Source: Uruburuella testudinis
Lineage (GTDB): Bacteria; Pseudomonadota; Gammaproteobacteria; Burkholderiales; Neisseriaceae
Direction: 5' to 3'
Assembly (NCBI RefSeq): GCF_022870865.1
Contig: NZ_CP091508.1
Span: forward strand, 496,001-560,000
Length of the DNA: 64,000 nt
The notes under the pieces are model-generated. The model made no database searches, was not told where the DNA came from, and saw only the letters and a program-made list of their open reading frames with translations. This document shows, in pieces, positions 60,536 to 64,000 of the stretch. How positions within the stretch are numbered: position 1 is the first letter of the stretch; the number at the start of each line of letters is the position of its first letter. The translations under genes and the position numbers were made by a program.

Positions 60536-62695
60536 TTAAGATTGTTTTTTACGGCTGTATTTGGCGTAGGCGTAATAATGGTAAGCATCTTGCGCATTGC
60601 GGGCCATGCCGTTGAATACCACGCCGTTGATGTGGATGTTGCTTTGTGTCAGGCGGGTGAGGCTGCTGTCTAGCTCGCGCGGGGTGGTTTTATTTTGGTG
60701 TACCACCATCAGCGATGAGTCGGCCTGCTGTCCGATGATGCTGGCATCGGTGACGGACAATATCGGCGGTGTATCCAGAATCACATAGTCAAACTGCTGC
60801 CTGGCCCATTCGATTAAGGTGTGCAGTTTGTGATCCATCAGCAGCTCGGAGGGGTTGTCGTGTTGGCTGCCGTGGCTGATCAGGCTCAGGTTGGCGATGG
60901 GGGTAGGCTGGATGGCTTGGGCGGGAGCAAGTTTGCCGGACAGGATATCCGCCAGCCCTTGTTCGGCTTGTGTGCCGAACAGGCGGTTCAAGTAGCCGCG
61001 GCGCATGTCGCAATCAATCAGCAGCACTTTTTTGTCTGACTGGGCCATCACCGCAGCCAGATTGGCGGAAATAAATGATTTGCCGGCCTCGGGGGTGGCG
61101 CCGGTAATCATCAGCACTTTGTTGGCCGCTTCCATAATCGAGAAATAAAGATTGGTGCGCAGCGAGCGGATGGCTTCGATGGCCATATCGGCCGGCTCTT
61201 CGGCGGCCAGCAGCCAGGCCGGGGCGGTGGCGGATTTCAGCTTGCGGCGCATATTGTCTTGCTTTTGCTGGTTGGGAGAAAGCGGCACGATGGCGCTCAC
61301 ATTCAGCCCCATGGCTTCGATTTCTTGCGGGTCATTGATGCGCGGGCGGGTGGCTGAGCGCAGCAGATACCAGGCTGCCGCCAGTGTGCCGGCGGTCAGC
61401 GCGGCCAAGAGGGTAATCATTTTTTTGCGCGGCGCCACCGGTTCTTCTGCGGTAACGGCATGGTCGACCACGCGCACGTTGCCTTGTGCGCTGGCTTTCA
61501 TAATGTTTAATTCTTGCTGTTTGCCCAACAGCTGCATATAGGTGGTTTGGTTGGTTTCGACATCGCGGGTGAGGCGGATGACTTCCTGCTGGGTGTTGGG
61601 CAGGTCGGCGATTTGGCGGTTAATTCGGTTTTTGGCACGCTCGAGCACGGCTAATTTATCCAGCACGGCTTTATAGGAGGGGTGCTCGCGGGTGTAGAGT
61701 TCGGCCAGGCCGGCTTCTTCGGTGCGCAGGGTGGTGATTTGGCTTTCGATGTCGATCAGGCTTTCAAGCGCGCCTTTTGCTTCAACCGGAATATCCAGCG
61801 AGCCGCTGCGGGTGCGGTATTCGTTGAGGCGGTTTTCGGCATCTTCCAGCGCGTTTTTCAGGCGCGGCAGCTCTTCGCTGATAAAAGCCAGGCCGTTGGC
61901 AGCCATCTGAACATCGCGGTCGCGGTTTTGGCTGACGTAATTATCGATGATGCTGTTGAGAATCAGGCTGATTTTTTCCGGATCGGTGCCGGTATAGCCC
62001 AAGTTGATAATCGGGCTGGTTTTGCCTTTGCTCATCACCGATAAATTTTGATTGACTTGTGCGATGGCGCTGAGTTTGGAGTTTTTTACCAACACGAATT
62101 GCTGGCCGTCGTCTGCCAGAATCTGGTTGACCTGAATGGTGGTGTTCGGGTTGATTTTCAGCGGCTGCCCCACCTGGCCTTCGATGTGGGAATCGTCGGG
62201 CAGCTCGAGGCTGTAGCTTTTATTGTTGAGGGCGGTGAGGATAATCGGCTTGTTGAGCCATTCTTGCTGCACTTCAAAGGTTTGCAGGGTTAATTCGGGG
62301 TCGACATCACTGCTCAGGTTGTGCAGCATATTGCCGATAAGCGGAAAATATTTGGGCACGATAACTTGGTCGAGCTGCAAATCGTCAACGGTTTTGCCCA
62401 CCACCAGGCGCGATTGCACCAATTCGATTTCGGCTTCTGAAGGCGAAGGCTCGCTGGTGAAGAGGCTGTTGATTTCGGTGAGAATCTGGTTTTGCTTGGT
62501 TTCGATTTCCAGCATGCCGTTGGCGCGGTATACCGGTGTGCTGGTCAGGCTGTAGGCTGCGCCGGCCAAGCCGCCGAGCAGAATGGCCAGGGCAATCGGG
62601 TATTTGTGGTCGAGCAGGTTGCGGAGCTGTTGGCCTAAATCGATTTCTCCGCCGCCGTCGTTGTTTTGAGTGGGGGTAGGATACTGTTTTGCCAT
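60536..62695 (-). CDS. wzc: Polysaccharide copolymerase / tyrosine autokinase (Wzc type)
   Basis: Wzc controls polymer length and export of capsule or exopolysaccharide and is regulated by tyrosine phosphorylation. The 719-residue protein has a Wzz domain (about 15-110) with one membrane helix near 33-50 (IALAILLGGLAGAAYSLT), a long periplasmic helical part, a second helix near 430-450 (ITLLAALTAGTLAAAWYLL), and a cytosolic BY-kinase with Walker A (ITGATPEAGKSFISANLA), A' (VLLIDCDMRRG) and B (YVILDTPP). The C-terminus has the Tyr cluster DAYHYYAYAKYSRKKQS. Length and layout match E. coli Wzc. The wzb and wza genes lie upstream in the same direction, after a 400-bp gap filled with mobile repeats. 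Confidence 0.93.
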   Translation of the reverse strand: MAKQYPTPTQNNDGGGEIDLGQQLRNLLDHKYPIALAILLGGLAGAAYSLTSTPVYRANGMLEIETKQNQILTEINSLFTSEPSPSEAEIELVQSRLVVGKTVDDLQLDQVIVPKYFPLIGNMLHNLSSDVDPELTLQTFEVQQEWLNKPIILTALNNKSYSLELPDDSHIEGQVGQPLKINPNTTIQVNQILADDGQQFVLVKNSKLSAIAQVNQNLSVMSKGKTSPIINLGYTGTDPEKISLILNSIIDNYVSQNRDRDVQMAANGLAFISEELPRLKNALEDAENRLNEYRTRSGSLDIPVEAKGALESLIDIESQITTLRTEEAGLAELYTREHPSYKAVLDKLAVLERAKNRINRQIADLPNTQQEVIRLTRDVETNQTTYMQLLGKQQELNIMKASAQGNVRVVDHAVTAEEPVAPRKKMITLLAALTAGTLAAAWYLLRSATRPRINDPQEIEAMGLNVSAIVPLSPNQQKQDNMRRKLKSATAPAWLLAAEEPADMAIEAIRSLRTNLYFSIMEAANKVLMITGATPEAGKSFISANLAAVMAQSDKKVLLIDCDMRRGYLNRLFGTQAEQGLADILSGKLAPAQAIQPTPIANLSLISHGSQHDNPSELLMDHKLHTLIEWARQQFDYVILDTPPILSVTDASIIGQQADSSLMVVHQNKTTPRELDSSLTRLTQSNIHINGVVFNGMARNAQDAYHYYAYAKYSRKKQS

Positions 62696-62747
62696 AAGGT
62701 TTTAACTCTCTATATCAAAATAAGGTTTCGGTGCGGATTGGGTTTGT

Positions 62748-63060
62748 TTATTCACAAAAACAACCTAATCGCGTTGGCCCGCCTGAGCCCGAAGCGAACC
62801 GGTTTTGCTAGGGTGTCCGGACAATTCGATTTACGGGTGCTTTTTGCCCCTGAAAACGCATCTGCTGCGTTAAAAAGCCTCGCAAGATGTCCAATCTTGC
62901 TGCGTTTTTTGCCTGGCATCTGCATTTTCAGGGGCAAAAATCTCCTCATAAACAAATTGTCCGGACACCCTTGGGGTGTCCTAAGTAAGGCGCTGAAGTG
63001 CTCAGCCAACCGGTCGGGCGCTTGGCGGTACGGTTTCGGTTTGCCGCCTTGCTAGTTGTA
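62748..63060. repeat. Correia-like element, copy j, split by a MITE
   Basis: Left part: TATTCACAAAAACAACC, CGCGTTGGCCCGCCTGAGCC and GGTTTTGCTA; right part, after the MITE: TAAGGCGCTGAAGTGCTC, AGCCAACCGGTCGGGCGC and GGTTTGCCGCCTTGC. Joined, these parts match copy b (13690-13842). It fills the gap between wzb and wzc. Confidence 0.65.
62808..62974. repeat. Long-hairpin MITE, copy M, nested in a Correia-like element
   Basis: It runs from CTAGGGTGTCCGGACAATTC to TTGTCCGGACACCCTTGG with the full hairpin, followed by an extra partial end (GGGTGTCCTAAG). It sits in the CTAA of the host element, which is intact at 13753-13756. Confidence 0.85.
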
Positions 63061-63095
63061 TCACTTCTTTCTTCATGCCACGCTATGCAAGCGCG

Positions 63096-63536
63096 TTAAG
63101 ATTGTTTGGCGAGCTTGGCAGCCCATTGGGCGGCGGCCTCTTCCAGTTGCAGATAAACGGCTTCAAATACTTCTTCACTCTGGCGGAATGGATCGGGAAT
63201 GCTTTTGCGCGGCAGCCATTGCCCGAACAGCATGGTTTTGCTGCGGGCGGCAGGCAGAATATCGGCTACGGCATCGATGTGGCCGGGCTCCATCACCAAA
63301 ATCAGGTCGGCTTGCCGGCACATTTCGGCGGTAAGTTGGCGGGCGGTATGGCCGGCCACGATGGTGCCGTGATTCAGTGCGGTTTTAATGGCCTGAAAAT
63401 CAGCATCGCGGCCGGCCAGCGCGCGGATGCCGGCCGAGCTGACGTTGAGCTTCGGCAGCTTGCTTTGCAGCAGCCGCTCGCCGGTGGGGGAGCGGCAGAT
63501 GTTGCCGACGCACACAATCAGAATATTTTGATACAT
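63096..63536 (-). CDS. wzb: Low-molecular-weight protein tyrosine phosphatase (Wzb type)
   Basis: A 146-residue phosphatase, expected to remove phosphate from the Tyr cluster of Wzc. The P-loop is ILIVCVGNICRSPTGE (CxxxxxR-S) and the general-acid loop IPDPFRQSEEVFE. The ATG at 63534-63536 (MYQNILIVCVGN) is the family start. The gene follows the wza gene by 16 bp and precedes wzc, the usual wza-wzb-wzc order, although mobile repeats separate it from wzc. Confidence 0.94.
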   Translation of the reverse strand: MYQNILIVCVGNICRSPTGERLLQSKLPKLNVSSAGIRALAGRDADFQAIKTALNHGTIVAGHTARQLTAEMCRQADLILVMEPGHIDAVADILPAARSKTMLFGQWLPRKSIPDPFRQSEEVFEAVYLQLEEAAAQWAAKLAKQS

Positions 63537-63552
63537 GAGCTTGCCTGCCGGG

Positions 63553-64000
63553 TTATTGGAAGGTGTCATCCAAAGCATTGACATTGGAAATGGAATTGGT
63601 CAGCTGCGATATCACGCGGTTCCAGCGGGTAACCGGGGCGGCGGTGATATACACCACGTCTTCAGGCTGTAGGCGGAATTGGTTGCCCAGCGCATAAGCG
63701 GTGGCATCTTTCAGGTTGAGCTGGTAGACGTGGATCGGTTTCTCGTGATCGGCCGGGGCGTTGCGGATAACGAAGACGCCGCTGGCATCTGCCATCGCCT
63801 GGCTCATGCCGCCGGTGTCGCCTAAGGCTTGTGTGAGGGTCAGGCCGTGGTTGCCCATGCGCAGGGCGGATTGCCGGCCGACTTCGCCCATAACATAAAC
63901 TTTGCTGTTTTCGGTGGTGGGCACATAGACGATGTCGCCGTGGCTGAGCAGATGGTTTTGCGAAAGGTCGCCGTATTGGAGGATGTCTTGCAGGGAAATG
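63553..64000 (-). CDS. wza: Polysaccharide export outer-membrane protein (Wza type), C-terminal part
   Basis: The gene runs off the right edge; about 149 codons are present, ending in the window. The visible part contains an SLBB-like stretch (SHGDIVYVPTTENSKVYVMG, TLTQALGDTGGMSQAMADAS, GVFVIRN, LNLKDATAYALGNQFRLQPEDVVYITAAPVTRW) and a final helix (NRVISQLTNSISNVNAL), the amphipathic segment that in Wza lines the outer-membrane pore. The true start is outside the window. It is the first gene of the export set here. Confidence 0.9.
   Translation of the reverse strand, partial: ISLQDILQYGDLSQNHLLSHGDIVYVPTTENSKVYVMGEVGRQSALRMGNHGLTLTQALGDTGGMSQAMADASGVFVIRNAPADHEKPIHVYQLNLKDATAYALGNQFRLQPEDVVYITAAPVTRWNRVISQLTNSISNVNALDDTFQ

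Overview
The window is chromosomal DNA of a Neisseriaceae bacterium, probably a Neisseria or close relative. The main evidence is the DNA uptake sequence AGGCCGTCTGAA (the AG dialect), which occurs dozens of times, mostly as inverted pairs that double as terminators. A few copies use the AT dialect (ATGCCGTCTGAA, near 29670 and 56610). The gene set agrees: Slam with a surface lipoprotein, a BirA-CoaX fusion, FolE2, the kdsD-kdsC-lptCAB-rpoN-hpf order and DolP. No phage, plasmid, CRISPR array, rRNA or complete transposase gene was found.

Layout. 1-3.0 kb: end of asd, an RDD membrane protein, a tandem array of 16 uptake-sequence units, and dsbD. 3.1-7.0 kb: a cassette of an XRE regulator, a surface lipoprotein with a 29-unit AAAEK stalk and its Slam exporter, bounded by two 98-bp direct repeats. 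7.2-22.3 kb: metabolic and RNA genes (folE2, metB-type enzyme, ndh, J-domain protein, fpr, hpnC-like, pnp, adhE, Yip1 protein, purU, folD). 22.4-26.4 kb: three tRNAs (Pro, Arg, His) from one strong promoter, then an overlapping hldE2/birA-coaX/SPOR operon. 26.9-27.15 kb: a probable Fur-controlled small RNA resembling NrrF. 27.6-38.0 kb: tldD, a Bax-inhibitor protein, menA, yggX, argA with a zinc-ribbon gene, pyrE, xthA, a hydrolase, a secreted protein and bioB. 38.1-38.6 kb: three tandem 177-bp units. 38.7-49.4 kb: enoyl-CoA hydratase, an envelope protein, dolP, a SIS isomerase, yraN, rsmI, DUF488, an SDR, a LysR/DoxX/nitroreductase group and tal. 49.5-54.8 kb: the lipopolysaccharide Kdo/transport operon with an intact rpoN and hpf. 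55.7-60.3 kb: prmA, accBC, queA. 60.5-64 kb: wzc, wzb and part of wza, for polysaccharide export.

The most unusual content lies between genes. Two families of short non-coding mobile elements pervade the window. One is a ~166-bp long-hairpin MITE with ends CTAGGGTGTCC, in about a dozen copies. The other is a ~115-155-bp element whose core looks like the neisserial Correia repeat but whose ends are TAATACCCATTCACAAAA. Internal comparisons give an occupied/empty site pair for the second family and a nested insertion for the first. Several genes use element ends as their stop codons.

Much of the coding content serves the envelope: lipopolysaccharide precursor synthesis (SIS isomerase, hldE2, kdsD, kdsC), its transport (lptCAB), surface lipoprotein export (Slam), thiol chemistry in the periplasm (dsbD), outer-membrane integrity (dolP) and polysaccharide export (wza-wzb-wzc). 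Function names rest on protein motifs and remembered families; no database search was possible.
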